DNA of 33,572 bases, taken from NCBI GenBank assembly GCA_041305085.1, contig JBFYMA010000027.1, positions 1-33,572 on the forward strand, written 5' to 3'. The position numbers were made by a program, and so were the translations under genes. The notes beneath the pieces are model-generated. The model was not told the DNA's origin and ran no database searches. It worked only from the letters and a program-made list of their open reading frames with translations. Below are positions 15,415 to 23,578 of the stretch, piece by piece. The stretch's first letter is position 1. Every line of letters begins with the position of its first letter. This stretch comes from SURF-58 sp041305085 (GTDB lineage Archaea > Nanobdellota > Nanobdellia > Woesearchaeales > UBA9642).

Positions 15415-15507
15415 ATGCAAAAATTTAAAAACAGGGGATCCCTACAAATTTCCAATGGAGGAAAACTTTTTCTAAACAAGGCAAAAAGCCTTAACTATCT
15501 GTACTAA
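15415..15507 (+). CDS. Possible 30-residue basic peptide
   Basis: An ATG at 15415 follows GGAGG (15404-15408) at the ideal distance and opens a 30-codon frame (MQKFKNRGSLQISNGGKLFL then NKAKSLNYLY). It is Lys-rich and of no known family. A second short frame (ATG 15410, 21 codons) overlaps it but lies too close to the ribosome site. It is followed by a further ribosome site and the acidic protein gene. Support is only the ribosome site and context. Confidence 0.35.
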   Translation: MQKFKNRGSLQISNGGKLFLNKAKSLNYLY

Positions 15508-15523
15508 ACGGAGGTGTATTTAG

Positions 15524-15832
15524 ATGTCCAAAAAACACGAAGAATATGAAGAAGAGGAAGAAATAGAAGAAGATAAAGACGAAGAAGAGATAGACAAGGA
15601 TTCTGATGACAAAGAGGAAGAAGATAAGGATGAAAATAATGATGAAGGCAACAGTGATAATGATGATTCTGATGACGCTCAAGAAGGTGAAGACGATGAA
15701 GGACAGGATTCTGATGACAAAGAAGAAAACGATGATAAAGAGGACAGCAATGATGAAGATGATTCTGATGATAGCGATGATTCTGATGACGACGAGGATG
15801 ATGAAGAGGAAGAAGAACCTGACAAATATTGA
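15524..15832 (+). CDS. Extremely acidic low-complexity protein
   Basis: The 102-residue protein is mainly Asp and Glu with scattered Ser, Asn, Lys and Gly (for example EEYEEEEEIEEDKDEEE and SDDSDDSDDDEDDEEEEE), and must be disordered and strongly negative. A good ribosome site (GGAGGTG, 15510-15516) precedes the ATG, and another one follows before the basic 19-residue peptide, so it is probably expressed. It could act as a DNA mimic, a histone or basic-protein chaperone, or a cation buffer; none is shown by the sequence. The complement (minus 15504-15893) is open but is only the His/Leu-rich shadow of the GAT/GAA repeats. Confidence 0.7.
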   Translation: MSKKHEEYEEEEEIEEDKDEEEIDKDSDDKEEEDKDENNDEGNSDNDDSDDAQEGEDDEGQDSDDKEENDDKEDSNDEDDSDDSDDSDDDEDDEEEEEPDKY

Positions 15833-15856
15833 TTAAAAAAAAGGAGGTGCAAAAAT

Positions 15857-15916
15857 ATGGCAAAGAAAAAAAAGGCTGCAAAAGCCCCTGCAAAAGGAAA
15901 AGCTAAGAAAAAATAA
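15857..15916 (+). CDS. 19-residue Lys/Ala-rich basic peptide
   Basis: The ATG at 15857 follows a perfect AAGGAGGTG ribosome site (15841-15849) by seven bases. The encoded peptide MAKKKKAAKAPAKGKAKKK resembles the tail of histone H1 or bacterial HU-like extensions: all Lys, Ala, Gly and Pro. It starts 24 bases after the stop of the acidic protein. The opposite charge of the two adjacent products suggests they bind each other (inference). It is too short for family searches. Confidence 0.6.
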   Translation: MAKKKKAAKAPAKGKAKKK

Positions 15917-15941
15917 ATTACTAAAGAATTTTTTTGTTATA

Positions 15942-16148
15942 GAAAATTTTGACTAAAAGGAGAAATTTCTATGGGTTGAATGACCCGACCTTCAGGTCGA
16001 AATTTTCAATTCCAAAAATGCGCCTGAGAAGATTGCGAGCCTGTAATATCACAGAGTGATGCCAGCAATCTTTGATTGCTCTGCACCTCGGTCTTTAGGT
16101 CGAGGATAGGGTGAATCTATCAGTAATCAGGTGCATTTTTGTTATTTT
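15942..16148 (+). ncRNA. Candidate structured RNA, copy 2 of 2 (long form)
   Basis: This is the longer version of the element at 831-970. It has the same ends but carries 66 additional bases (15982-16047), including GGGT/ACCC (15973-15986) and CGACCT-TC-AGGTCG (15986-15999) hairpins. Conserved hairpins: ATCAC/GTGAT (16048-16060), AGCAATC-TTT-GATTGCT (16064-16080), CTCGGTC/GGTCGAG (16087-16104) and GATAGG/TCTATC (16105-16121), then the GCAC/GTGC closing pair and a T-rich tail. Most differences from copy 1 keep or improve pairing, including one A-U to G-C double change. It lies between the basic peptide gene and the convergent gyrA. Confidence 0.65.
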
Positions 16149-16161
16149 CTTTTTTTCTGAA

Positions 16162-18777
16162 CTATTCTTCTTCCCTGGCAACCTTGGCAGCAGCCACAAC
16201 CTTGTCTCCAGGAGAAAGCCTCATGATTCTTACGCCTTGGGTGTTTCTTCCTATGCACGAAATCTGGCTGCTGAGAGTCCTTATTATAATTCCTTTTTTG
16301 CTTATAAAAACCAGTTCGTCAACGTCGTTAACGCTTTTTATGGCTGCAACTTTGCCATTCCTTTCGCTGCACTGGATGTTTATTACGCCTTTGCCTCCCC
16401 TGCTTATGAGCCTGTACTCTGCAATTATGGTTCTTTTCCCAAAGCCGTTCTCTGTAACAGTCAAAAGATTTTTGTTGTCTTCAGCCAAAACCATACCTAC
16501 CACTTCATCGTCATTCTGAAGCCTCACTCCTATTACTCCTTTGGCAGTTCTTCCCATGGGTCTGGCTCCCTTTTCATGAAACTTTACTGCAAGGCCGTTT
16601 TTTGTAGCAATGAGTATCTGCCTGGAGCCATTGGTTAGGAGAACATTGACCAGTGAATCGTCATCCTCTAGGCCCAACGCTATAATTCCTCCTTTTCGCG
16701 GCTTTGAAAAGTTTTCCAGGCTGGTCTTTTTGATTATTCCTTTTTTAGTGCACATAAGCAAGTATTTGTCTTTTTCAAATTCATGGATGGGTATTATCGC
16801 GCTTACCTTCTCATCCTCCTTCAGTTCCACAAGATTGACAAATGCCTTGCCCATAGACTGCCTTTTTGCCTCAGGGATGTTGTAGACTTTGAGCCAGTGC
16901 ACTTTTCCTGTGGTTGTAAAAACAAGAATGTAAGAGTGGGTATCTGCAATAAACAAGTGCTCTACAGAGTCCTCTTCTTTTGTATCTGCCCCAATTATTC
17001 CTTTCCCTCCCTTGTTCTGCACTTTGTAAACTTCCAGAGGAATCCTTTTTGTGTACCCTGACCTTGTTACAGTCACAACAACCTGCTCGTGCTTGATAAG
17101 GTCTTCTATTTCTATGTCTTCTTCCTGCTGGGATATTGCTGTTTTTCTTTCATCGCCGTACTTGTCTATAAGATATGAAAGCTCTTGCTTTATTATGTCG
17201 AGGATTTTTTGCTCGTCCTCAAGTATTTCCTGTAATTCCTTAATCTTTTTCTTGAGCTCTTCGTGCTCGCTCTTTATTTTTTCCTGCTCCATCACTGCAA
17301 GCCTCTGAAGCCTCATATCAAGGATTGCCTGGCTCTGGAGCTCTGAAAGCCCAAACTCTTCTATTAATCCTTGTTTGGCATCGCCTGCGCTTTTGGATTT
17401 TTTGACAAGCTCGATTACTCTGTCTATGTTTTGCAGTGCAATAATTAGCCCCTCAAGTATGTGAAACCTTTCTTTTGCCTTTTTCAGTTCAAATGCAGTC
17501 CTTTTTCTTACAACGTCCTGCCTGTGCTTCAGGAATTCATAGAGCATTTCTCTTAAGTTAAGGATTTTTGGCTGGTTGTTTACCAAAGCCAGGAATATTA
17601 TGCTGAAATTGCTCTGCATTTTTGAAAAGCTGCAGAGCTGGTTTAGGATGAACTCAGGGTTTGACTCTTTTTTAAGCTCTATAACAATCCTTATGCCCCT
17701 CCTGTCGCTTTCATCCCTAAGATCACTTATTCCAAAAATTTTTTTTGATTTTACAAGGTGAGCAATCTGCTCTATGAGCTGTGCCTTGTTTGTCTGATAA
17801 GGAATCTCGCTTACAACAATTCTTTTTTTGCCTGTCTTTTCCTCTATTGCAGTCTTTGACCTGACAGTTATTATGCCCCTGCCTGTTGCATAGGCCTGCC
17901 TTATCCCTGAGCTGCCGAGTATTTCTGCGCCTGTGGGAAAGTCAGGTCCTTTGACAAGCTTCATAAGCTCAAAACTGTCTGCATCAGGATTGTCAATAAG
18001 CGCTATTACTGCGCTGCAGACCTCTTTCAGGTTATGGGGAGGAATGCTTGTAGCCATGCCCACAGCTATGCCATAGCTCCCGTTTATCAAGAGGTTAGGG
18101 ACTTTTGAAGGCAGCACAACTGGTTCGCTGAGAGAGCCGTCAAAGTTGGGCACAAACTCAACTGTTTCCTTGTCAAGATCTTCAAGAACCTCTTCGCTTA
18201 TTTTTTGAAGCTTGGCTTCTGTATATCTCATAGCTGCAGGTGAGTCCCCATCGACGCTGCCAAAATTTCCCTGACCATTGATTAATGGATATCTCATTGA
18301 GAATGTCTGAGCCATCCTCACAAGGGCGTCATAAACAGCAGTGTCTCCATGAGGGTGGTATTTTCCCAAAACTTCTCCAACTATTCTTGCGCACTTCTTA
18401 AACGGCTTTCCTGCCTGCAGGCCAAGTTCGCTCATTGCATAAAGAATTCTTCTATGGACAGGCTTTAATCCATCCTTGACATCTGGAAGCGCCCTGCCAA
18501 CAATTACGCTCATTGCATAGTCCAGATAGGACTGCTTCATCTCTTCCTCAATTACTCTATTGATTATTTTGTCGCTTGAGGCTGCTTCTGCATCTATTGG
18601 AGGAAGATTCTCAGCTGGAACGTCCTTGGTGTCTTCCTGTTCTTTTTCTTCAGGATTTTCGTTTTGTTTTTTGCTGGAATCTTCTGAATTATCAGCCTCC
18701 GGGCTGTTGTTTTGGCTGTTTTCAGGGCTGGAATCCTGGCTATTTTCCTCGTTTGTATTATCGTCAAATTCTGTCAT
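16162..18777 (-). CDS. gyrA: DNA gyrase subunit A, bacterial type, with acidic N-terminal extension
   Basis: The type IIA topoisomerase subunit cuts and rejoins DNA and introduces negative supercoils with GyrB. The 871 residues start with about 65 Asn/Ser/Glu/Asp-rich residues absent from E. coli GyrA. The core follows: SYLDYAMSVIVGRALPDVKDGLKPVHRR, the quinolone region HPHGDTAVYD (T146 and D150 equal E. coli S83 and D87), the active Tyr in AAMRYTEAKL (Y185) and a coiled-coil tower. The C-terminal beta-pinwheel carries a modified GyrA box QNKGGKG (canonical QRRGGKG). No gyrB is in the window. TATA-like CTTATAAATA about 40 bases upstream suggests its own promoter. Gyrase in archaea was acquired from bacteria. 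Confidence 0.97.
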   Translation of the reverse strand: MTEFDDNTNEENSQDSSPENSQNNSPEADNSEDSSKKQNENPEEKEQEDTKDVPAENLPPIDAEAASSDKIINRVIEEEMKQSYLDYAMSVIVGRALPDVKDGLKPVHRRILYAMSELGLQAGKPFKKCARIVGEVLGKYHPHGDTAVYDALVRMAQTFSMRYPLINGQGNFGSVDGDSPAAMRYTEAKLQKISEEVLEDLDKETVEFVPNFDGSLSEPVVLPSKVPNLLINGSYGIAVGMATSIPPHNLKEVCSAVIALIDNPDADSFELMKLVKGPDFPTGAEILGSSGIRQAYATGRGIITVRSKTAIEEKTGKKRIVVSEIPYQTNKAQLIEQIAHLVKSKKIFGISDLRDESDRRGIRIVIELKKESNPEFILNQLCSFSKMQSNFSIIFLALVNNQPKILNLREMLYEFLKHRQDVVRKRTAFELKKAKERFHILEGLIIALQNIDRVIELVKKSKSAGDAKQGLIEEFGLSELQSQAILDMRLQRLAVMEQEKIKSEHEELKKKIKELQEILEDEQKILDIIKQELSYLIDKYGDERKTAISQQEEDIEIEDLIKHEQVVVTVTRSGYTKRIPLEVYKVQNKGGKGIIGADTKEEDSVEHLFIADTHSYILVFTTTGKVHWLKVYNIPEAKRQSMGKAFVNLVELKEDEKVSAIIPIHEFEKDKYLLMCTKKGIIKKTSLENFSKPRKGGIIALGLEDDDSLVNVLLTNGSRQILIATKNGLAVKFHEKGARPMGRTAKGVIGVRLQNDDEVVGMVLAEDNKNLLTVTENGFGKRTIIAEYRLISRGGKGVINIQCSERNGKVAAIKSVNDVDELVFISKKGIIIRTLSSQISCIGRNTQGVRIMRLSPGDKVVAAAKVAREEE

Positions 18778-18891
18778 TTCAGAATGCCTCTTATACCTAT
18801 TTTGGAAAGCCTGTTTATTTATAAGTTTTACGATTATAGAATGCCTTTAGAAAGGCTGTAAATGCAGAATTTGGGGATTTCACAGTGTTGG

Positions 18892-19041
18892 TCAGATATC
18901 AATAATTCTGCTCTTTTCAGGGCTTGGATGAATCTTGAAATTATATCCGCAATAAACGCATTTTTTCTTTTTTTCAGAAATGATTCCCTGCTTTGGCTGG
19001 TACTGCATCCTGTTTCTGCACTTTGGGCATTGGAGTAGCAT
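18892..19041 (-). CDS. Zinc-ribbon microprotein, 49 aa
   Basis: A short open frame encodes MLLQCPKCRNRMQYQ, a Lys-rich turn, KKCVYCGYNFKIHP and SRIIDI. The CPKC and CVYC knuckles, 26 residues apart, form a classic zinc ribbon. It starts 20 bases after scpB stops, so it is likely the last gene of that operon. Function is unknown; a nucleic-acid or protein-binding adaptor is the usual role of such ribbons. The ATG at 19041 gives the knuckle at residues 5-8. Confidence 0.8.
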   Translation of the reverse strand: MLLQCPKCRNRMQYQPKQGIISEKKKKCVYCGYNFKIHPSPEKSRIIDI

Positions 19042-19061
19042 TTTTAGTCTTGGTTTTCCTT

Positions 19062-19790
19062 TTACTGCTCATAAACTTCAACTTCGGGCTTTTCTGAGGC
19101 TTCAACGTCTTCATCCATGTCCTGCTCTGCCTTTTCCTCCAACAGATCTTCTTGTGCCTCCTGCTCTGTCTCTTTCAGCACTTCTGCTTCATCATGGCTC
19201 AGAGCAGCTCCTTCCTGTGGCTCGCCTATCTCTGCCTCTTCCTGCATCACATCCTTTTTTTCTTCCAGTGTCTGCTGTTCTGGAGGCTTCTCAGGAATCT
19301 TGACTTTTTTGAATATCTCTTTTATGTCCTTGTCTCCCTCAACATCAAAATACTCAAAGAATTTTTCTGTAACCTTCAGCTTAAAGCTTCTTCCTTCAGG
19401 ATCCTTTGTTACAAACCCCATTTCTTCTAATTGGGCTATATGCTCGTAGCATTTATTTCCCCGGGTCTTTACAATTTCTGCCTGGAGCGCAGGGCTTTTC
19501 CACGCAATGACTGCAAGGGTTTCAAGCACTGATTTTGGCAGCTCAGTGTCTGCAACAATTTTTCTTACAAGGTCAAGATATTTTTCCCTAACATTAATCT
19601 TCCAGGAGTCGGACTCCTGAGTGAGCATTAGGCTGTGATATCTTTCATCATAGTCTTTTTTGAGCTGCTTGAGTGTTTTTTTGACTTCTTTTGGCTCAAC
19701 ACCTATTATCAATGCAAGGTTTTCATCGCTCATAAACTTTCCGCTGGCAAAAAGAAGCGCCTCGATCTTGTTTTTCAGGTCCTCATCCAT
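19062..19790 (-). CDS. scpB: Segregation and condensation protein B (ScpB)
   Basis: ScpB binds the kleisin ScpA of the SMC condensin complex. The first 165 residues form the two winged-helix domains: KIEALLFASGKFMSDENLALIIGVEPKEVKKTLKQL, then LPKSVLETLAVIAWKSPALQAEIVKTRGNKCYEHIAQLEEMGFV. The AWKSP-EIVKTRG core is the ScpB signature. The last ~75 residues are a Glu-rich tail not found in bacterial ScpB. The start overlaps the stop of the upstream winged-helix gene by 16 bases. Neither smc nor scpA is in the window. Confidence 0.93.
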   Translation of the reverse strand: MDEDLKNKIEALLFASGKFMSDENLALIIGVEPKEVKKTLKQLKKDYDERYHSLMLTQESDSWKINVREKYLDLVRKIVADTELPKSVLETLAVIAWKSPALQAEIVKTRGNKCYEHIAQLEEMGFVTKDPEGRSFKLKVTEKFFEYFDVEGDKDIKEIFKKVKIPEKPPEQQTLEEKKDVMQEEAEIGEPQEGAALSHDEAEVLKETEQEAQEDLLEEKAEQDMDEDVEASEKPEVEVYEQ

Positions 19791-20383
19791 TTTCCACCAT
19801 CTTTTTTTACTTTGCCTTTTTTTTCCAGAAGCCCAAGATAATGGGTCGTGCTTTTCTGGTCAACTCCTGTCTTTTTTGACAGGTCTTCCAGTGTCAAGGG
19901 CCCTTTTTCAAGAGAAATCCTTATTATGTTTTTCATCAGTGCATCCATGCTCTTTATAAAGTGGACATTCTGCATGCTTTTCTGCTTTTGCCGCATGCCA
20001 ATTTCATGAAGCAAAGAAAGCATCTCGTTGAGCCAGTCTGAAAGGTTTTTGTCTGTAAAAGTAAGTTTCTGCGGCTCAAGTATTTCAATGGATGCAGGGG
20101 TAAAACTTATGCATATATACACAAATTTTTCTATGCCCTCAACCAGAACCTCTGTTTCTGTAAAAGTTGCCCAGACCTCATCTTCTTTGTGGTATTTTGG
20201 TTCTCCTTTTTCGTCTGAAAGAACTATTATTCCATCATTTTTCTTCATAATGTCTATGTAGCTCTCCAGAGTGCTTACTATGTGCTCTTTTGGGCTGCCT
20301 ATTATCTCAAACATTATCCTTGCTTTTACCCATCCCTGCTCTATCTTTTGCTTTTCGTTTATTTTTTTGCTTTTTTCTGCCAT
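19775..20383 (-). CDS. Hypothetical protein with C-terminal winged helix
   Basis: The 202-residue protein has an N-terminal domain of unknown type (WVKARIMFEIIGSPKEHIVSTLESYIDIMKK then EVWATFTETEVLVEGIEKFVYICISFTPASIEI). A short helical part follows, and a C-terminal winged helix (GPLTLEDLSKKTGVDQKSTTHYLGLLEKKGKVKKDGGKW). It is translationally coupled to scpB, so a role in chromosome organisation is possible. The first ATG (20383) overlaps the upstream surface-protein gene by 77 bases; an ATG at 20314 would reduce this to 8 bases but drop the Lys-rich start. The choice is open. Confidence 0.7.
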   Translation of the reverse strand: MAEKSKKINEKQKIEQGWVKARIMFEIIGSPKEHIVSTLESYIDIMKKNDGIIVLSDEKGEPKYHKEDEVWATFTETEVLVEGIEKFVYICISFTPASIEILEPQKLTFTDKNLSDWLNEMLSLLHEIGMRQKQKSMQNVHFIKSMDALMKNIIRISLEKGPLTLEDLSKKTGVDQKSTTHYLGLLEKKGKVKKDGGKWMRT

Positions 20384-21902
20384 CGAATTTCCCTTTAAAA
20401 AAAATTCCTATTCCTATTACAAAAACAAAAACCAGGCCGTAGTTTAAATATTTTTTTACTTTTGAGTCATCTGACTCGTAAATGCTTACAGCACTGCCTG
20501 TTATCGCGTTCTGGCCTGTCTCAGCAGATATTGTAAGTGCAGGAGAGTTTTTTTGGCTCAGCTCTTGTTCATTATCAGGATGGCTTTTTTGCACTGACTC
20601 TTTATTCTTTTCTTCTGCTTCCTCTTCTCTGTCAACTTCAAGCTTGCCAAAGCCGATTGTTTTGTTGCTGCTTTCCAGCTCTGCAAAAAAAATATTTTTT
20701 CCAGGAATTGTTTTTACAGAAAACTTTTCTGTCTTTGAGCCATCAATATCAACTTCTGTGCTGTTCAACAGGTTGAGAGAATAGATATTTAAGGTGTAGA
20801 ACCCTTGTCCCTGAACTCCAGCATAAAGGTTTATCTCCTCTCCTATGATCTTGTTTCTTGTGTAAAAAGATCTTATGCTGCTGCCCTCTGTATCGCTGGA
20901 TGAGGATATATATGCAGATTCTTTGTCTGGCTCTTTACACACAGTTTCTTCACAGTCGCATTCCTCCACAAATTCAGGATTTCTCACCACAACAACTTTC
21001 TCAGAGCTCCTGTTTATGTTAGAGTTCTCACAGTCCAAAAAAGATATCCTGTTCTTTATTATGAGCGCTTGCTCTTTTTGCTTTATGCTTGGAGTATAGC
21101 TTTTCTTGTTTGTGTTAGTTGTCTTTACCTTGTTTTTAATTATCTCTCCTGAGCTGTCCTCTATCCAGTATTCTATCTCAAAATCATATGCTTTGCTGCT
21201 CAATGTGTTGTAAAACTCTATTTTTTCCTTGTTTTCAAAAAATGTTTTCTGGACCTGGAGCCCTATGGAAACATCGCAGTTATTTTGAGGAGTGCTGTTC
21301 TGTGAGATGTTGCCTGTATTATTAATGGCAGGCTGGCTTGGCTCATTTAGGCTGCTGTTGCTTGTTTGGTTGAGGCTTTGGTTCGTGCTCTGGTTTAGCC
21401 CTTGTGGAGAATCCTGGATAAAAATTCTTGAGTTGGCACTGCATGGTGTTCCTCCCAAAACAAGAGATTCGTTCCAGTCATTCCTGAAAAGCTCTATGCT
21501 GTAGCCATTGCCATTCCCAAAAATGTTTGTGTAATTTGTAGAATCAATTATTGAGCTGTTTTTGTACAAAAAGACAGTGTCAAACTGGTTGTTGAGGTTG
21601 TTGCCAATGCTTGAGCCTGCGCTGTATATGCTGCAGTTAAGACCTGAATAGTCAAAGCCAGCTTCAACAATAAGATTGTAGTTTGAGTCCTTCCAGGAAA
21701 CCAGCTCTAAGGAGTCATTTTCTGCTAGATCTCCAATAATAAACTCTGAAAGGTTGTTTGTGCCGTATATTTCAATGAATTCCCTGTTATCATCGCTTCC
21801 TTCAGGGTTGTACATTATTTCGCTGATGCCTATTGAGTGTATAGCTGGAGAAAAAACCACTGCAATTATTAATGTTGCCAGCAAAAGCACAATTTTTTTC
21901 AT
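20307..21902 (-). CDS. Lamin-tail-domain surface protein, membrane anchored
   Basis: The 531 residues begin with a signal peptide (KKIVLLLATLIIAVVFSPAIHS). A lamin-tail domain follows (ISEIMYNPEGSDDNREFIEIYG through GYSIELFRNDWNESLVLGGTPCSANS), then an Asn/Ser/Gln-rich linker with many N-X-S/T sites. Beta-rich modules with a cysteine cluster (ECDCEETVC) lead to one transmembrane helix (YLNYGLVFVFVIGIGIFF) and a short Lys/Arg tail inside. This is the architecture of archaeal cell-surface proteins. Its last 77 bases overlap the next gene in a different frame. Confidence 0.8.
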   Translation of the reverse strand: MKKIVLLLATLIIAVVFSPAIHSIGISEIMYNPEGSDDNREFIEIYGTNNLSEFIIGDLAENDSLELVSWKDSNYNLIVEAGFDYSGLNCSIYSAGSSIGNNLNNQFDTVFLYKNSSIIDSTNYTNIFGNGNGYSIELFRNDWNESLVLGGTPCSANSRIFIQDSPQGLNQSTNQSLNQTSNSSLNEPSQPAINNTGNISQNSTPQNNCDVSIGLQVQKTFFENKEKIEFYNTLSSKAYDFEIEYWIEDSSGEIIKNKVKTTNTNKKSYTPSIKQKEQALIIKNRISFLDCENSNINRSSEKVVVVRNPEFVEECDCEETVCKEPDKESAYISSSSDTEGSSIRSFYTRNKIIGEEINLYAGVQGQGFYTLNIYSLNLLNSTEVDIDGSKTEKFSVKTIPGKNIFFAELESSNKTIGFGKLEVDREEEAEEKNKESVQKSHPDNEQELSQKNSPALTISAETGQNAITGSAVSIYESDDSKVKKYLNYGLVFVFVIGIGIFFKGKFDGRKKQKNKRKAKDRAGMGKSKDNV

Positions 21903-21986
21903 GAATCAGGCTGGGAAATTCTTTTTAATAAAGCTTAGCCAGAAAAAACCGAAAGAACCTACGAAGCGTTTGGAAATTTGAACTGC

Positions 21987-22391
21987 TCATTGCAGATAGC
22001 TTCCAAAAGAAACAGCATTAACAAAATACCTTTCGTACTCTTTTTTAATTAATTTAAGATGACTCAATCCAACATCCATTGCGCGCCTAACATATATAGA
22101 TAATGTTCTTTCCAGATTTGCAAATCTTTCTATTTCTTTTGCACTATAACTTACAAAAATATTGACTTCCTGATCTGGAGTTACTAAAATTCCTTCATTC
22201 TCCACATCCTGCCTTATGTTTGCAGCATAATCTTTTTTTGACTGAAGAGAAGCATAAAGCTCATTTCGCTCTTTAAGCATTTCAACTATTTGAGTCCACA
22301 CAGATCTTTGACTATTATTAAACCAGCTTGTATCTATGTCAAGATCTTTTTCAAGCTCTTTTAGACCATAATCTAATGTCTTATTTTTCAT
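21987..22391 (-). CDS. Hypothetical protein, 134 aa
   Basis: I do not recognise this family. It is a soluble, helical protein (LDYGLKELEKDLDIDTSWFNNSQRSVWTQIVEMLKERNELYASLQSKKDY and KEIERFANLERTLSIYVRRAMDVGLSHLKLIKKEYERYFVNAV). The ATG at 22391 is chosen because GAGGGAG lies just upstream; the frame is open to a TTG four codons earlier. No conserved catalytic pattern is visible. Confidence 0.6.
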   Translation of the reverse strand: MKNKTLDYGLKELEKDLDIDTSWFNNSQRSVWTQIVEMLKERNELYASLQSKKDYAANIRQDVENEGILVTPDQEVNIFVSYSAKEIERFANLERTLSIYVRRAMDVGLSHLKLIKKEYERYFVNAVSFGSYLQ

Positions 22392-22474
22392 ATGCTCCCT
22401 CAATAAAAAGGTATGTTTTCAAAGTTTAAAAAGTTACTTGAAAGAAGCAGGATTTTTGCTGTACATGCATAATT

Positions 22475-23470
22475 TCATCTCCAGATGCCTTTTACGAGTG
22501 TGCTGCAAAAAGAGCATTTTCCGTTTTTTATACTGTTTTTTCCTATCCTGTATCCAGACCTTTCAATAACAATTTTTTTGCAGCCAGGGCAAACAGTATT
22601 TTCAAGGTTTTTCTCCCTTACATTTCCAACATACACAAAATCAAGGTATTTCTCTGCAATCCTTTTGGCTTTCTCCAAGGTGTTTATAGCTGTGATTTCT
22701 TTGGATTCTGCCCTGTACATCGGGAAAAACCTTGAAAAGTGCAGAGGAGCATTCCTAACATTTGCCTTTATCCACTTGCACATAGCATCTATTTCATCCA
22801 GCTCATCATTCATGCCCGGAATTAAGAGGTTGGTGAGCTCAAGCCAGACTTTATCTTTTAAAAAAATAATATTGTCCAGTACTGGCTGAAGCCTTGTTTT
22901 GCAGTATTCCCTGTAAAACTTTTCAGAAAAGCCTTTCAAATCAATGTTGGCAGCATCTATATATTTGCAGAGCTCTTTCAAAGCATCCTGGCTCATATAG
23001 CCATTGCTCACAATAACTGTTTTGATGGATTTTTTCTTTGCAAGTTTTGCAATATCGAGCATGTACTCAAAAAAAATGGTTGGCTCGTTATAGGTAAACG
23101 CAATAACCCTGCAGTTGCCTGCTAGGCAATGATTGATGACCGCTTCAGGGCTTACAAACTTCAATTTATGCTCAGAATAACTGGTTCTGGATATCTCAAA
23201 GTTCTGGCAGCCCTGGCAGAAGAAGTTGCAGCCAAGGGTTCCTATGCTTAATGCCTTATTTCCCGGCAAAAAATGAAAAAGAGGCTTTTTCTCTATGGGA
23301 TCTATTGAGATGCTGCAGGGCTTTCCGTAAGAAAGGCTGAAAAGAACACCATTTTTGTTCTGCCTCACTCCACAGATGCCTGTTTTCCCCTCTGGAATAG
23401 TGCATTTCCAGTTGCACAGCCTGCACTTAACTTTCTGGCCTTCCAGCTTCTGGTAAAATAACGCTTCCAT
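22475..23470 (-). CDS. amrS: AmrS-type radical SAM enzyme
   Basis: This 331-residue radical SAM protein is of the pyruvate-formate-lyase-activase-like group found with Memo and AMMECR1 proteins. Features in order: an N-terminal cysteine cluster (CRLCNWKCTIPEGKTGICGVR), the 4Fe-4S site CNFFCQGC in GTLGCNFFCQGCQNFEIS, the AFTYNEPTIFFEYMLD strand typical of the family, NIDLKGFSEKFY, LLIPGMNDE and PLHFSRFFPMY. A C-terminal zinc knuckle pair follows (CPGC and CSFC). Neither memo nor AMMECR1 is in the window. The reaction is unknown for the family. It is divergent from the coiled-coil trio. Confidence 0.9.
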   Translation of the reverse strand: MEALFYQKLEGQKVKCRLCNWKCTIPEGKTGICGVRQNKNGVLFSLSYGKPCSISIDPIEKKPLFHFLPGNKALSIGTLGCNFFCQGCQNFEISRTSYSEHKLKFVSPEAVINHCLAGNCRVIAFTYNEPTIFFEYMLDIAKLAKKKSIKTVIVSNGYMSQDALKELCKYIDAANIDLKGFSEKFYREYCKTRLQPVLDNIIFLKDKVWLELTNLLIPGMNDELDEIDAMCKWIKANVRNAPLHFSRFFPMYRAESKEITAINTLEKAKRIAEKYLDFVYVGNVREKNLENTVCPGCKKIVIERSGYRIGKNSIKNGKCSFCSTLVKGIWR

Positions 23471-23578
23471 CCTGTATTAGAATAAACTGGCACACTATAA
23501 AAACTTTTACTATCCGAGAATAATAAGAAAAGTTTTAATAATCTATCGGGCAGTGATGATTTAGAGAGGTATAAGTAT

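Noticed and set aside
15504..15893. Long minus-strand frame rich in His and Leu opposite the acidic protein
   Set aside because: It is the complement of the GAT/GAA-rich acidic gene; the plus strand has good ribosome sites and the minus frame has none.
16111..16638. Plus-strand frames of up to 175 codons inside gyrA
   Set aside because: They lie opposite a complete and highly conserved gyrA and show no family pattern.
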